From the NCBI GenBank assembly GCA_964649085.1, contig CAZYPN010000005.1, forward strand, positions 1 to 64,000: a stretch of DNA of 64,000 bases, read 5' to 3'. The translations under genes were made by a program, and so were the position numbers. Shown piece by piece: positions 1 through 8,815 of the stretch (position 1 is its first letter; each line of letters opens with the position of its first letter). This DNA comes from JADMJV01 sp964649085. Lineage in GTDB: Bacteria > Vulcanimicrobiota > Xenobia > Xenobiales > JADMJV01. The notes under the pieces are model-generated. The model made no database searches. It was not told where the DNA came from and saw only the letters and a list, made by a program, of their open reading frames with translations.

Positions 1-63
1 CAACCTTCTCGAGTCCTGGCCTCTGGAACGCTCAGGATTCTCGGCTTTCCTCGGCGACCCCAT
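1..63 (-). CDS. TetR/AcrR-family transcriptional regulator, N-terminus only (truncated by window edge)
   Basis: Reading leftward from an ATG at 63-61 gives 21 codons before the window ends. The peptide opens MGSPRKAENPERSRG and continues QDSRRL. A basic, proline-containing leader followed by R-x-x-G-x-D-S-R-x-x-(I/L) is the usual run-in to helix 1 of a TetR/AcrR DNA-binding domain. It is divergent from the Fe-S/SCP2 gene that starts at 162, and a perfect 9-bp inverted repeat lies between them. That is the classical arrangement of a TetR repressor, its operator and its divergent target. The call rests on only 21 residues and on context, so another HTH family is possible. Confidence 0.5.
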   Translation of the reverse strand, partial: MGSPRKAENPERSRGQDSRRL

Positions 64-131
64 CAATCAGCCCGGCGACCGGCCTCGGTTGCAACGGGTG
101 CTGAACTATCTTTCTGGCTGGTGGTTGCATA

Positions 132-163
132 ATAGAACCATGTCGTGCTATAAGTGGTTCTAT
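132..163. promoter_or_regulatory. Inverted-repeat operator between divergent TetR-like gene and Fe-S/SCP2 gene
   Basis: Arms ATAGAACCA (132-140) and TGGTTCTAT (155-163) are perfect reverse complements separated by 14 bases. The right arm covers the ATG at 162. Such a site would block transcription or translation initiation of the rightward gene when a dimeric regulator is bound. The divergent TetR-like start at 63 is the obvious candidate regulator. The palindrome is seen directly; its function is inferred. Confidence 0.55.
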
Positions 164-1430
164 GATGATACCAATAACGGAAGCCGAACTACGCGAACTC
201 TGTATGAACTCGGGGGCCGACGACGTCGGCTTTGTGCCGCTCGAGCACGGGCACATCGCCGATCAGGCCGAAGAGATTCGCCAATTGTTTCCCGCCACGA
301 AAACCCTGATCAGCCTGGTTTTGCGCATGAACCGAGAGCCCATTCGGGCCACCCAGCGCTCGGTGGCCAATTTGGAGTTTCACAGCACCGGCGAGGAGGT
401 CAATCTGGTGGCCCGGCGCATCGTGCGCGCCCTGGAAGACCGGGGCATTCGGGCTCTCAACCCGGCCATGGGTTTTCCCATGGAAATGGATCGCTTTCCC
501 GGCAAAGGCTGGACGGTATCTCACAAGCCCGTGGCCGAGGCCGCCGGACTGGGACAGATGGGCCTGCACCGCAACCTGATTCACCCGCGATTCGGCAGTT
601 TCGTGCTGCTGGCTACCGTGCTGATCGACCAGGTGGTCGAATCCACCCCTCCCGTGTTGCCCGAAAGCCCCTGTTTTAGCTGCAAGCTGTGCGTGGCCGC
701 CTGTCCGGTGGGTGCCATCGAGCCCGATGGCTACTTCAATTTCGGCGCCTGCTATACGCACAACTATCGCGAGTTCATGGGCGGCTTCACCCAGTGGGTC
801 GAGCATATCGCCGATAGCCGCTCGGCCCACGACTATCGCCAGCGCGTCAGCGACTCCGAGTCGGCCAGCATGTGGCAGAGCCTCTCCTTTGGGGCCAACT
901 ACAAGGCGGCCTACTGCATCGCGGTATGTCCGGCGGGCAGCGACGTCATCGGACCCTTTCGCCAGGACCAGGCGGGTTTTCTCAACGACATTCTGCGACC
1001 GCTGCAGCGCAAGTCCGAAAACATCTACGTGGTGCCGGGAAGCGACGCCGAGGCGGTGGTCAAGAAGCGCTTTCCCGCCAAGTCGCCGCGCTACGTGGCG
1101 GGCATCCGCCCCTCCAACCTGCAGAGTTTCTTGATGGGCCTGCGCCTGGTCTTCCAAAGGGGGGCCGCTCGCGGCTTGCGAGCCACCTATCACTTCGATT
1201 TCTCGGGCGAACAGTCGGGCCGTGCCACGGTGGTCATCGACGAAGGCAAGCTCACGGTGCAGGACGGATTGCAGGGGGTCGCCGACCTGGTCGTGCGCGG
1301 CCAGGGCTCGGCCTGGGTGGCTTTCCTGCGCAAAGAGATGTCGCTGTTTCGGGCCCTGGTCACGGGCAAGATCCGTCTGCGCGGCAAGCTTTCGCTGTTG
1401 CCCGCCTTCGGCCGCTGCTTTCCCAGTTAG
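162..1430 (+). CDS. QueG-like 4Fe-4S protein fused to a C-terminal SCP2 sterol-carrier-like domain
   Basis: 422 residues, ATG at 162 (a second ATG follows at 165). The first part resembles epoxyqueuosine reductase or reductive dehalogenase-type iron-sulfur proteins. One ferredoxin-like cluster motif is C171-x2-C174-x2-C177-x3-C181-P. A second set is C197 with C252-x3-C256-P. The last 95 or so residues (ATVVIDEGKLTVQDG, then a G-K-I-R-L-R-G stretch) match the SCP2 lipid-binding fold, as in alkyl sulfatase C-termini. The combination suggests a redox enzyme acting on a hydrophobic substrate rather than tRNA queuosine synthesis; this is inference. Its stop overlaps the convergent flavoprotein by 4 bases. 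No clear Shine-Dalgarno is visible, and an operator overlaps the start. Confidence 0.8.
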   Translation: MMIPITEAELRELCMNSGADDVGFVPLEHGHIADQAEEIRQLFPATKTLISLVLRMNREPIRATQRSVANLEFHSTGEEVNLVARRIVRALEDRGIRALNPAMGFPMEMDRFPGKGWTVSHKPVAEAAGLGQMGLHRNLIHPRFGSFVLLATVLIDQVVESTPPVLPESPCFSCKLCVAACPVGAIEPDGYFNFGACYTHNYREFMGGFTQWVEHIADSRSAHDYRQRVSDSESASMWQSLSFGANYKAAYCIAVCPAGSDVIGPFRQDQAGFLNDILRPLQRKSENIYVVPGSDAEAVVKKRFPAKSPRYVAGIRPSNLQSFLMGLRLVFQRGAARGLRATYHFDFSGEQSGRATVVIDEGKLTVQDGLQGVADLVVRGQGSAWVAFLRKEMSLFRALVTGKIRLRGKLSLLPAFGRCFPS

Positions 1431-2389
1431 ACCAGGGCCTCGGCCAGCTGCAGGCCGCTGAGAAAGGCGGCCTCGAGGCGAGGCCCCAGGGCGCCGTCGC
1501 CGGCCCAACCGATCTGCAGGTCCGGGTCCCAAAGAAAGGGCTTGCCCAGGGTTTTGCTCACGCGGGCGTAACGCCAACGATGGCCTTTAATTTCGCCGGC
1601 AAGGTCGGGGGAGAGGCCGGTGCGAGTGCAAAACTGCTGCCAAAGCCTGTCGGTCCAACTCTCCGGTGACGCTTCGAGTTGCTCGCGAGCAAAGGCCACC
1701 GAACTGTGCAAAATCCAGCGCTCGGGCTCGGCCTGGCGATGGGGTTTGGAGGTGTTGCGCGTCACAAAGCCCAGGCCGTCCTCGGCTTCGGCCACAGTAG
1801 CCGCATCGAAGTCTAAGGCCGACGGCGCCTTCAGTTCGACCATGGCCGCCAGGCAGGGGTCGTAGTCGATGGCACTCAGTTCATTGGCCAGGCCGGGAGC
1901 CACGGGTTGCAGCAACGCGTGCGATTGGGGGGCGGGAGCCGTCAGGATCACCGTTTGAAAGGGGCCTACCCGGCGCTCGCCGAGTTGCAGGTAGCAGCCG
2001 TCCGACTGCCTTTGCAGGCCGCTAACGGTGTGTTCAAAGTGTACGGTCAGGCCTGCCTGCAGCCCTTCCACCAGCTGGCTCATGCCGGGAGTTCCGACCC
2101 AGCGCGCGACCTCGGGCCGCAGGGGGTGAAAACCCTGGGCTCCCAACATGCCGCTGCGACACTCCCAGGGGGCCACCCAGTGCTGCTGGGCCAACTGCTG
2201 GACTACTCGGTGAAATCGTGGATCGCGGGCCGTGAAGAACTGGGCGCCGTGGTCAAACTTTCCTCTTCGGCAGGCAGCTCGGCCTCCTGGGCCTCGACCC
2301 TTGTCAAAGAGCACAACCGAACGACCAGAACCTTGCAACACTCGAGCTGCCGTGCTGCCGGCAACTCCGGCTCCTACGATTGCGAGCAT
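1427..2389 (-). CDS. Renalase-like FAD-dependent amine oxidase/oxidoreductase
   Basis: 320 residues from ATG 2389, preceded on the minus strand by AGGAAGGAA, a good Shine-Dalgarno. The N-terminus MLAIVGAGVAGSTAARVL is a Rossmann FAD-binding G-x-G-x-x-G motif. It is followed by an acidic strand end (LFDKGRGPGGRA) typical of renalase-type flavoproteins. The C-terminus GWAGDGALGPRLEAAFLSG is the second FAD-contact motif (G-D-x10-A-x-x-S-G). Length and architecture fit soluble bacterial renalase-like NAD(P)/FAD proteins. There is no signal peptide, so it should be cytoplasmic. It is convergent with the Fe-S/SCP2 gene, with a 4-base overlap at the stops. The substrate is unknown. Confidence 0.85.
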   Translation of the reverse strand: MLAIVGAGVAGSTAARVLQGSGRSVVLFDKGRGPGGRAACRRGKFDHGAQFFTARDPRFHRVVQQLAQQHWVAPWECRSGMLGAQGFHPLRPEVARWVGTPGMSQLVEGLQAGLTVHFEHTVSGLQRQSDGCYLQLGERRVGPFQTVILTAPAPQSHALLQPVAPGLANELSAIDYDPCLAAMVELKAPSALDFDAATVAEAEDGLGFVTRNTSKPHRQAEPERWILHSSVAFAREQLEASPESWTDRLWQQFCTRTGLSPDLAGEIKGHRWRYARVSKTLGKPFLWDPDLQIGWAGDGALGPRLEAAFLSGLQLAEALV

Positions 2390-2463
2390 GGCGATTTCCT
2401 TCCTTGACTTCGACTATGATCCAGCGCACGGCAGCTGGCCCCGTTTTCGCTACCATGAGCCCA

Positions 2464-2657
2464 TGGAAAAACATACTCTGGTTCAACCCGTTTATTGCCC
2501 CGGCACACAAAAGGAAGAGTGGGTCGAGCTTCGGCTGTCCCGGTCTCGCGAGTTTCAGCTGGGCCTTCCCGAGTCGGTGAGCTGTACTCAAAAAGAGTCC
2601 GCCGGCGACTGTGGTCAGTGTCTGCCATCTTCGCCGCCAGCCCAACCCTCCAGGTAG
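2464..2657 (+). CDS. Possible small cysteine-containing protein (hypothetical)
   Basis: A 64-residue frame beginning MEKHTLVQPVYCPG carries cysteines in a C...C...C-x2-C pattern (YCPG, SC, DCGQC), which could bind a metal. Codon choice looks coding (many GAG, CTG and CGG codons). It fills most of the gap between the renalase-like start (2389) and the end of the cyclase gene, overlapping the latter tail-to-tail by 43 bases. An in-frame ATG at 2388 would give 89 residues. No convincing ribosome-binding site precedes either start. I recognise no family, and it could be a chance frame. Confidence 0.35.
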
Positions 2658-5536
2658 CTGTGTGTGCCTTGTTCACTGGCCAGTTGTCGGGCGACTTCGG
2701 GCTGTCCTCGTAAGAGGTGGATGATGGGGGTCATCCAGCCTTCCTGCAGCCCGGCCGCCTGTTGCAGCAACATTTGAGCGGGTGAATGCTGGCCGCTGGC
2801 CAGCAGCAGCCCGGCCAGTTGACACAGCCACCAACTGGAGCCCAGATTGGTGCCCAGTTGCGCGGCTGCTTGAAGGGCTTCCTGTAAGGTTTGCATGGCC
2901 TCGAGTTGGCCTTGCTTTAAATAGATGAGCGACTCCAGCGCCAGGGCCATCGTTTCCCAAAGTGCAAACGATTGTTGTTTGGCCAGCGCCCGACATTCCT
3001 GAGCTGCGGCTAGAGCCGGCTCGAATTGTTGCCAACTGTGCTTCAGCCAGGCATCGTAGAACAGGGTGTGGGCCAGCGTGTGCGGATGGTTCAGTTGACG
3101 TGCCCAGTTCACCGCCTGGCTGGCCTGTCGGATGGAATCATCGCCTTGTCCCAGCATCCACAGGGCGATGGCCCGGTAGCTGCCCGAGGCAATCGCCGGC
3201 TGCGTCAGCAGAAACGTCAAAGTGCGCCCATCGTCCAGTTCAGGACGGTAGGCTTGCTGCGCCTGCTCCAGCAGGTTTGCTGCCTCGAGAATCCGCCCTT
3301 GAAAAAGACGGGTTTGTCCGAGTAGCGCCCGGGTAACCCCTTGCAGTCCGGGGTCCTCGGGGGTACCCAGCAGCAGGGCCGTCTGTTCGGCCTGGGCCAG
3401 GTCGCCCCGCACGAAGTAAAATCCCCACAGACCGGACAGGATAGGAAACAGGGCCGGACCGTCGCCCAACAACTGACACACCTGGCGAGCCCTTTGAAAG
3501 CTCTCCTGCACCTCGGGTGCCGCGTAGCCGCGCAGTCCGATCCAGGCACTGCCGCGCAGGCTGAGAAACTCCAGTCGGTGGGCCTGATAAGGATGTTCGG
3601 CCGGCAGTTCGTCGAGCTGCTTCAGGGCAGAATCGGCGATGCCAATGGCTTCTCTCAGGGCCGACATGGCCAGGTAGCGCACCATGGCCTGGCGCTTCCA
3701 GGGTATGGCTTCGGCCGGCGTGCGGGAGCGTTCCCAATGATGGACCAGCAGTTGCGGATGCTGTCGACTCCAGTGAGCGAAGCGCTCTTGCAATTCTCGG
3801 GCCAATCGTTCGTGAAGCTCTTGGCGGCGTGCGATCAACAGCGACTCATAGCTGGCTTCCTGCATGAGTGCGTGGGTGAAGAAAAGCTCGTCACGGCCGG
3901 TCGTCGTGCGCACAATGTTGCCGGCCTGCAAGGGCTGAAGTTGCGGCTGAGGATCGAGCGCGTGAAGCAGGCGGCGTGAAAAACGTCGTCCGATGACCGA
4001 GGCGCGCTGGGCCGTTTTGCGGGCTTCGCCCAGCTGGTCGAGTTGGGCCGTAAAGAAATCGCGCAGGCGACGTGGCAAAGGCTGCTCTCCCGGGCTTTGC
4101 AGCAAGTGAGCAAGCTCTTCAAGGAACAGAGGAATGCCTTCGGCTCGTTCCAGGGTTTCGGGCGGAATGTGGCCGTCTCGGTAATGCTGACGCAAGAGCT
4201 GTAGAGACTCGTCCAGCGACAGCGGTCCGAGCTGCATCGATGGCTCGCTCGGCAGGGCCTCGCGGCGGCCCGCTAAAACCACGAACACGCGCTGGCTGGC
4301 AAGGCCGGCTCGGTAGCTTTGCAGCCATTCCAGACTGGAAGGGTCGAGGTGCTCGGCGCCTTCGACCACCATCAGGCACGGCTTTTGCTTTTGCAGCGCC
4401 TGAAAGAGCTCGCTGAGGAATTGGAATGTCAGCTTGCGCCAGGCCCCCGGGCTCCAGATGGGCGAGGGGAAGTCGGGGTGGGGTGAATATCCCAGCAGGC
4501 GGTGCAGAATGGGGATGGCCACCTGAGGCGCCAACTCGGGCGCACGCTGCTGCAGGAAGTGCTCGACGCGCTCGCCGGGCGTCCAGCGTGGGTCTAGAAA
4601 CGACAACTCGCGCTCGAGCGCCGAACTGGCGATTTCCAGGGGTTCGGACTGATGGGTGGGCTCGGGGTAGCAACTGAAGAACAGGCAGTCGGTTTCCAGG
4701 GCCTGGTTCTTGAATTCTTGCAAGAGTCGAGTCTTGCCGATGCCGGCCTGGCCCACCAGCTGGAGCAACGAGCCCCGGCCCTGCAAGGCCAGTTGCCAGT
4801 GCTCGAGCAGTTGTTGCAATTCGGTTTGCCGTCCCACCAGCGGCAGCAGTTCGCGACGTTCTCGTTGGCGTTGACGACGAGCCCTGCGCTCGATCCAGCC
4901 CAGGGCTCGGAAGGCCTGAATGCTGCTTTTGACCCCCTTGAGGGCCTGAGGTCCGAGGGGCACCAGTTCAAACTCGTCCTGGACCAGTTCCCAGGTCGCC
5001 TCGCTGAACGCCACCTCGTTGATGCCGGCAACCCCCTGAAGCCGCGCGGCGATATTGGGGGTCTCACCGATCGCCAGGCGTTCGCGATGTTGGTGACTGC
5101 CGAGTTCGCCGATCACCACAAGGCCGGTGTGAATGCCTACTCGCAGGTCCAGACGCGGCTGCCCCTGGGCCGTCAGGCGCTGATTGAGCTGCTCCATGGC
5201 CTCGAGGATCGACAGTGCACAGGATACGGCCCGCCAACCGTCGTCGCTGTGGGCCTGGGGATAGCCAAAATACACCAGGATGCCGTCCCCCAGAAACTGA
5301 GCGACGTGACCTTCGTAACGCCGCACCACTTCATTGCAGGTGGCCTGGTAGTCGCGTACCAGCTCGCGCAGATGCTCCGGATCCAGCTGGGCCGAAAGCG
5401 TGGTCGACCCGACCAGGTCGAAAAACATCACGGTGAGCTGGCGGCGTTCTGCCTCTTCTTCGTCAAGACGCTGACCGCACTGGCCACAGAATCGGAAGCG
5501 CGGCGGGTTGTCGAACCCGCAGGCGGGGCAACCCAA
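2615..5536 (-). CDS. Class III adenylate/guanylate cyclase with zinc ribbon, AAA/STAND ATPase and TPR regions
   Basis: 973 residues from a TTG at 5536. Order: zinc ribbon (C3, C6, C17, C20); class III cyclase domain (about 33-210); NTPase with P-loop GQAGIGKTRL near residue 265; winged-helix-like and TPR-like helices to the end. Metal-binding aspartates are D40 in FFDLVGST and D84 in FLGDGILVYF. Later N-I-A-A-R supplies the transition-state Asn/Arg pair, so the cyclase should be active. This architecture is a common bacterial signalling protein whose TPR and ATPase parts are thought to sense partners. It is last in a minus-strand run, and its start is 1 base after the upstream stop. A cNMP-binding MscS channel is encoded at 53.5-55.4 kb, a possible effector. 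Confidence 0.9.
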   Translation of the reverse strand: MGCPACGFDNPPRFRFCGQCGQRLDEEEAERRQLTVMFFDLVGSTTLSAQLDPEHLRELVRDYQATCNEVVRRYEGHVAQFLGDGILVYFGYPQAHSDDGWRAVSCALSILEAMEQLNQRLTAQGQPRLDLRVGIHTGLVVIGELGSHQHRERLAIGETPNIAARLQGVAGINEVAFSEATWELVQDEFELVPLGPQALKGVKSSIQAFRALGWIERRARRQRQRERRELLPLVGRQTELQQLLEHWQLALQGRGSLLQLVGQAGIGKTRLLQEFKNQALETDCLFFSCYPEPTHQSEPLEIASSALERELSFLDPRWTPGERVEHFLQQRAPELAPQVAIPILHRLLGYSPHPDFPSPIWSPGAWRKLTFQFLSELFQALQKQKPCLMVVEGAEHLDPSSLEWLQSYRAGLASQRVFVVLAGRREALPSEPSMQLGPLSLDESLQLLRQHYRDGHIPPETLERAEGIPLFLEELAHLLQSPGEQPLPRRLRDFFTAQLDQLGEARKTAQRASVIGRRFSRRLLHALDPQPQLQPLQAGNIVRTTTGRDELFFTHALMQEASYESLLIARRQELHERLARELQERFAHWSRQHPQLLVHHWERSRTPAEAIPWKRQAMVRYLAMSALREAIGIADSALKQLDELPAEHPYQAHRLEFLSLRGSAWIGLRGYAAPEVQESFQRARQVCQLLGDGPALFPILSGLWGFYFVRGDLAQAEQTALLLGTPEDPGLQGVTRALLGQTRLFQGRILEAANLLEQAQQAYRPELDDGRTLTFLLTQPAIASGSYRAIALWMLGQGDDSIRQASQAVNWARQLNHPHTLAHTLFYDAWLKHSWQQFEPALAAAQECRALAKQQSFALWETMALALESLIYLKQGQLEAMQTLQEALQAAAQLGTNLGSSWWLCQLAGLLLASGQHSPAQMLLQQAAGLQEGWMTPIIHLLRGQPEVARQLASEQGTHSYLEGWAGGEDGRH

Positions 5537-5537
5537 G

Positions 5538-6560
5538 CTACTTGCCAGCCTTCGTCATCGACTCCAGCATCAGATTCTTGAGGTTGATGACGGCGCAACG
5601 CGCGGTGACATTTCCCGGAGTCTGGGTCACGGTGATGTCGGTCACTTTGGTGGTGTCTAAAGCCCCTTTGCCGTCCTCAATGGTGGCCACCACCTCAGCC
5701 GTCTTGGCGGGGTCGACATCGAGCACCACCTCGAATTCGGCTCGTTCGGAGCTGATGATCTCTACCTTCCAGGTGGCGCTTTTGGTGTTGGCCACGGCCG
5801 CTTCCAGACGGTCGTTCCCCACCTTGTCGCGCAGCTTCTGGATGTGCTCGTTATTCAGCGACTTGAGCAGCGCGCTGAAGGCACCTTTCTGATTGAGGGC
5901 GATTCCGTAGGCGTCAGCTGTCTTCGGCAGGGCGCGATAGGCGGCCAGCAAGGCCCCGTTCTCCGCAGCGGGAGCTTTGGAGCGGTCTTTGGGAACCAGC
6001 TTGTCAACGGTCTTCTTCGCGTGCTCGGCCGTGGGGGAAAAGAGAAAGCTGCCGTTCACCTTGTAGAGCGTGCCGGCCCAGGTGGGGTCGTCGGCGTGGT
6101 CGCGCGACACCAGGTCGGTCACCCGGTAACGGGCCGAGGGGAAGGCCCCGCCCGAGCCTGCGCACAGACTGTTGTAAACGTTGACCTGCAGCCCTTTCCA
6201 GCCCGCCAGCGTCATGGCGTAGAACGGCGAGGTCTTGTTGCTGGGCAGCATGCGATCGACCCGCACCCCCTGGAACGGCAACCCGGCGAACAGCAGGTCG
6301 GCGCGATTGTTGCGACTCAGATAGTCGGAAACGTCGGCCATTGAAGCGGGCAACTTGGTTTCTCCCGAACTGATGCTCTTCAAGGCAGCCTCGAGCAGCG
6401 ACTTGATGGCCTCGTCGTTCTCCCGCAGGGAGACAACAGCGATAGAGAAACTGTCGGCCTCTACCATTAGTTCGGGTTCGGGGATGGGATTTTTCTCCGG
6501 GGCGGCCAGAGCGACCCAGGTCAGTGTGATCAAGAAAAGGCAAAATCTAAAGAAACGCAT
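5538..6560 (-). CDS. Exported protein of unknown function (340 aa)
   Basis: The start is placed at ATG 6560 because the mature reading begins with a clear signal peptide (MRFFRFCLFLITLTWVALA) and is preceded by AAAGGGGGG, a strong ribosome-binding site. Translating further upstream in frame gives non-protein-like sequence. The body is rich in Lys, Ala and Asp, with alternating helix and strand. It contains a YAMTLAGWKGLQVN segment and a duplicated KSATWKVEIIS/EFEVVLDVD beta pattern near the end. I recognise no family. It sits 16 bases after the exported 739-residue gene and 1 base before the cyclase gene, so the three are probably cotranscribed. Confidence 0.75.
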   Translation of the reverse strand: MRFFRFCLFLITLTWVALAAPEKNPIPEPELMVEADSFSIAVVSLRENDEAIKSLLEAALKSISSGETKLPASMADVSDYLSRNNRADLLFAGLPFQGVRVDRMLPSNKTSPFYAMTLAGWKGLQVNVYNSLCAGSGGAFPSARYRVTDLVSRDHADDPTWAGTLYKVNGSFLFSPTAEHAKKTVDKLVPKDRSKAPAAENGALLAAYRALPKTADAYGIALNQKGAFSALLKSLNNEHIQKLRDKVGNDRLEAAVANTKSATWKVEIISSERAEFEVVLDVDPAKTAEVVATIEDGKGALDTTKVTDITVTQTPGNVTARCAVINLKNLMLESMTKAGK

Positions 6561-6576
6561 GGTCCCCCCCTTTGAC

Positions 6577-8796
6577 TTACGGAGCGAGTCTCCCTTGCAG
6601 CACCAGTTCCGAGGGCTGACGACGACCCTCGATCGAGGTGATTTGCAGACGAGCTCGCGGACTGAGTTGCTTGATCTCCAGTTCGTTGGGCACTTCGGCG
6701 GCTTCCAGTGGATTGTCACGCAGCGCCTGAATCAGTCGGTCCTTGAGCTTCTGTTGCTCCGACGCCGAACGTTCGCTGATCCGGGTCGACAGAAATTCGA
6801 CCTCTTCGATGTTCAGGTGAATCTTGGGTTTGGCCGGGGTGCCCTCGGCCTTGACCTCGGCCGTGCCACGCAGTCGGGCGGCCGGTTCAATGCCCGAGAA
6901 CAGGGCGTAGGACCAGTGGACATGCACCACGCAGTTGCGAATCTCAAACCGGCCGTCTTTAAAGGCCAGTTCGAGTTCGGGAATCTCCACCTCGTTGAGC
7001 TTCACTCCGTCCTGGTTGCGAAGGTGCTCAGGAATGGGTCGGCGGATCGGCAGCATCGGCGGGATCTTCTTTTGCAATGCCGTGTTGATGGCCGCTTCGG
7101 AAAGCACCAGGCTATACTCGCCCGGGTCGCTCAGGCGAGGGCGTAGCACTTCGGCCGCAACGCTGGCGTTGGAAGGGCTGGCCAGCGTGATCAGTCCAGT
7201 GCGTCGGTCGCCGCTCGGCCAGGTGTAGAGCTTGAGTTGCTCCAGTTGGGCCTGATCGAGGATGCCCGAGTCGACAACCTTTTGGCGCATTTCCGCAGGT
7301 AGTTCCAGGCTGATCCCCTGGGCATACTCCTGGCCCAGAATTTTCTCGGCGCGGGCCAGCCAGGAAGCCGGCAGCGCAGCGTACATCGGAAAGCTGGTGC
7401 GCGCCTGCAGGCTGCCGGGCAGCGGGCGAACTCGCAGACGGTCTTTTTCGAATTCGGGCTGGACCAGCATTTCGAACTGTACCTCGGCCGCCTCCAGGCC
7501 CGTATGCGACAGGTTCAGCCGCCCGAACAGGCGTACCTGACCCGGAGCGCAGTCGAGCAAGGTGGCTCCCAGGTCAGAGACCCGCACCTTGACCTGATTG
7601 CCTCCGCTGAGCTGATCGGGGTGCCCGACCACGTATTCGCGGGCAGCCCGGTGCAAGAACTCGTCCGAGAGCTGAATCAGACAGTCGGCCGCGCTGGGGT
7701 CTTGAGGCCACTGCAGAGGTTGGAATCGGGCATCGACGAGCGTGCCGTTGCCGGCATTGACGATCCAGTTGCCCTCGGCCCACACCTCGCTGCCGGGCAA
7801 GCTGGGAAGGGCACCTCTTTCATCCGGGCCGATCTCGCTTTCCAGCTTCTTTCCGCCCCCCAGCTCCACTTCGATTTTGAGGGGGGTGTCGGAAACTTTT
7901 CGAGCCGGAAGTCGTCCGTGCCACGAGTCACGGCCGGCTTCGACGGCCAGCAGGGAGGGCGGCCCCAACAGGCTGTTTTTGGCTACCGTTAGCAGGTCGC
8001 CCTTGAGGTTTGCCAGCACGCGGGCCGGCAGGCCTTCGCTGCTGGAAAGGGCCGACAGCACGGCGGGGTCGACCCCGGCGATGCGATAGGTGCGCGGCAG
8101 TGCCAGTGCGTAGTCAAACTCGGGGTCGACCTCGGCGTAGCAGTCGCCCAGGGAGTCTTTGCGCAAGTGCACCAGGCGGCGTTGGTACTCCAGTTTGGGC
8201 GACTTGGGGCGAGCGCCGTTCTTCTTGTCCACCTTGAGGGGCGGGGCCTTGTGCTTGAGCAGGCCCAGGACGGGGTCCATCCATTTTGCCTGTTCGGGGC
8301 TCAGCGCCGTCGCCAGTTCGTCGGCGGCCTGCAGGGCCAACTTGCCTTCGGGGGTTTGCCCAAGTTGACCGAAGATCACCTTGATGCGCTCGCGCTGCTG
8401 CGGAGAAGGCATCAGTTCGAGCAGCGTGTCAAACTGTTCAGACCCCAGAATATCTTCGGCCTGAGGGGTGATCTTTCGCCGCAGGGCCTTCCAACCCGCG
8501 TCGTCCAGGGGGCCTTCGGGCATGTTTTCGCTGAAAAGCTTCAACAGGTCGCGAGCCTGCTTGGGGCTGATGCGCAGGCGCTCGAAAACGGCCACCTGCT
8601 CGTCGTTGGCCACCTGGCACAGGCGCTCGAAAGTGCGGTGGGTCTGCACGGCGTGCTTAAGACGGGAGCCGTAGCGATGCAGCAGGTCACGGCGCCGCTG
8701 TTCGCTGGCCGAGGCGGTCTCGCTGGTCGACTGGGCCCTGACTTGGGCAGGGGCGAGGGGCAGAAGAAACAATCCGACAAAGAACAAAGCTCGCAT
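6577..8796 (-). CDS. Large exported protein, possible C-terminal TULIP/lipid-binding-like domain (739 aa)
   Basis: ATG 8796 opens a signal peptide (MRALFFVGLFLLPLAPAQVRA). Sequence upstream in the same frame is antisense to the next gene and unlikely to be coding. The N-terminal 200 residues are helical and charged. The middle is beta-rich with repeated Leu-Pro turns. The last 200 residues (LSEAAINTALQKKI, then long amphipathic strands, SFK-like KDGRFEIRNCVVHV) recall LmeA/DUF2993 and other TULIP lipid-carrier proteins. That resemblance is by eye and tentative. It lies 19 bases after the STM4011-type gene and 16 before another exported gene. Confidence 0.7.
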   Translation of the reverse strand: MRALFFVGLFLLPLAPAQVRAQSTSETASASEQRRRDLLHRYGSRLKHAVQTHRTFERLCQVANDEQVAVFERLRISPKQARDLLKLFSENMPEGPLDDAGWKALRRKITPQAEDILGSEQFDTLLELMPSPQQRERIKVIFGQLGQTPEGKLALQAADELATALSPEQAKWMDPVLGLLKHKAPPLKVDKKNGARPKSPKLEYQRRLVHLRKDSLGDCYAEVDPEFDYALALPRTYRIAGVDPAVLSALSSSEGLPARVLANLKGDLLTVAKNSLLGPPSLLAVEAGRDSWHGRLPARKVSDTPLKIEVELGGGKKLESEIGPDERGALPSLPGSEVWAEGNWIVNAGNGTLVDARFQPLQWPQDPSAADCLIQLSDEFLHRAAREYVVGHPDQLSGGNQVKVRVSDLGATLLDCAPGQVRLFGRLNLSHTGLEAAEVQFEMLVQPEFEKDRLRVRPLPGSLQARTSFPMYAALPASWLARAEKILGQEYAQGISLELPAEMRQKVVDSGILDQAQLEQLKLYTWPSGDRRTGLITLASPSNASVAAEVLRPRLSDPGEYSLVLSEAAINTALQKKIPPMLPIRRPIPEHLRNQDGVKLNEVEIPELELAFKDGRFEIRNCVVHVHWSYALFSGIEPAARLRGTAEVKAEGTPAKPKIHLNIEEVEFLSTRISERSASEQQKLKDRLIQALRDNPLEAAEVPNELEIKQLSPRARLQITSIEGRRQPSELVLQGRLAP

Positions 8797-8815
8797 CGCC
8801 GCGCGTTCGGGATGG

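Noticed and set aside
189..1577. 462-residue antisense frame
   Set aside because: It lies opposite the Fe-S/SCP2 gene, whose cysteine motifs and SCP2 domain are clear. The antisense product has no family-like motif and arises from high GC.
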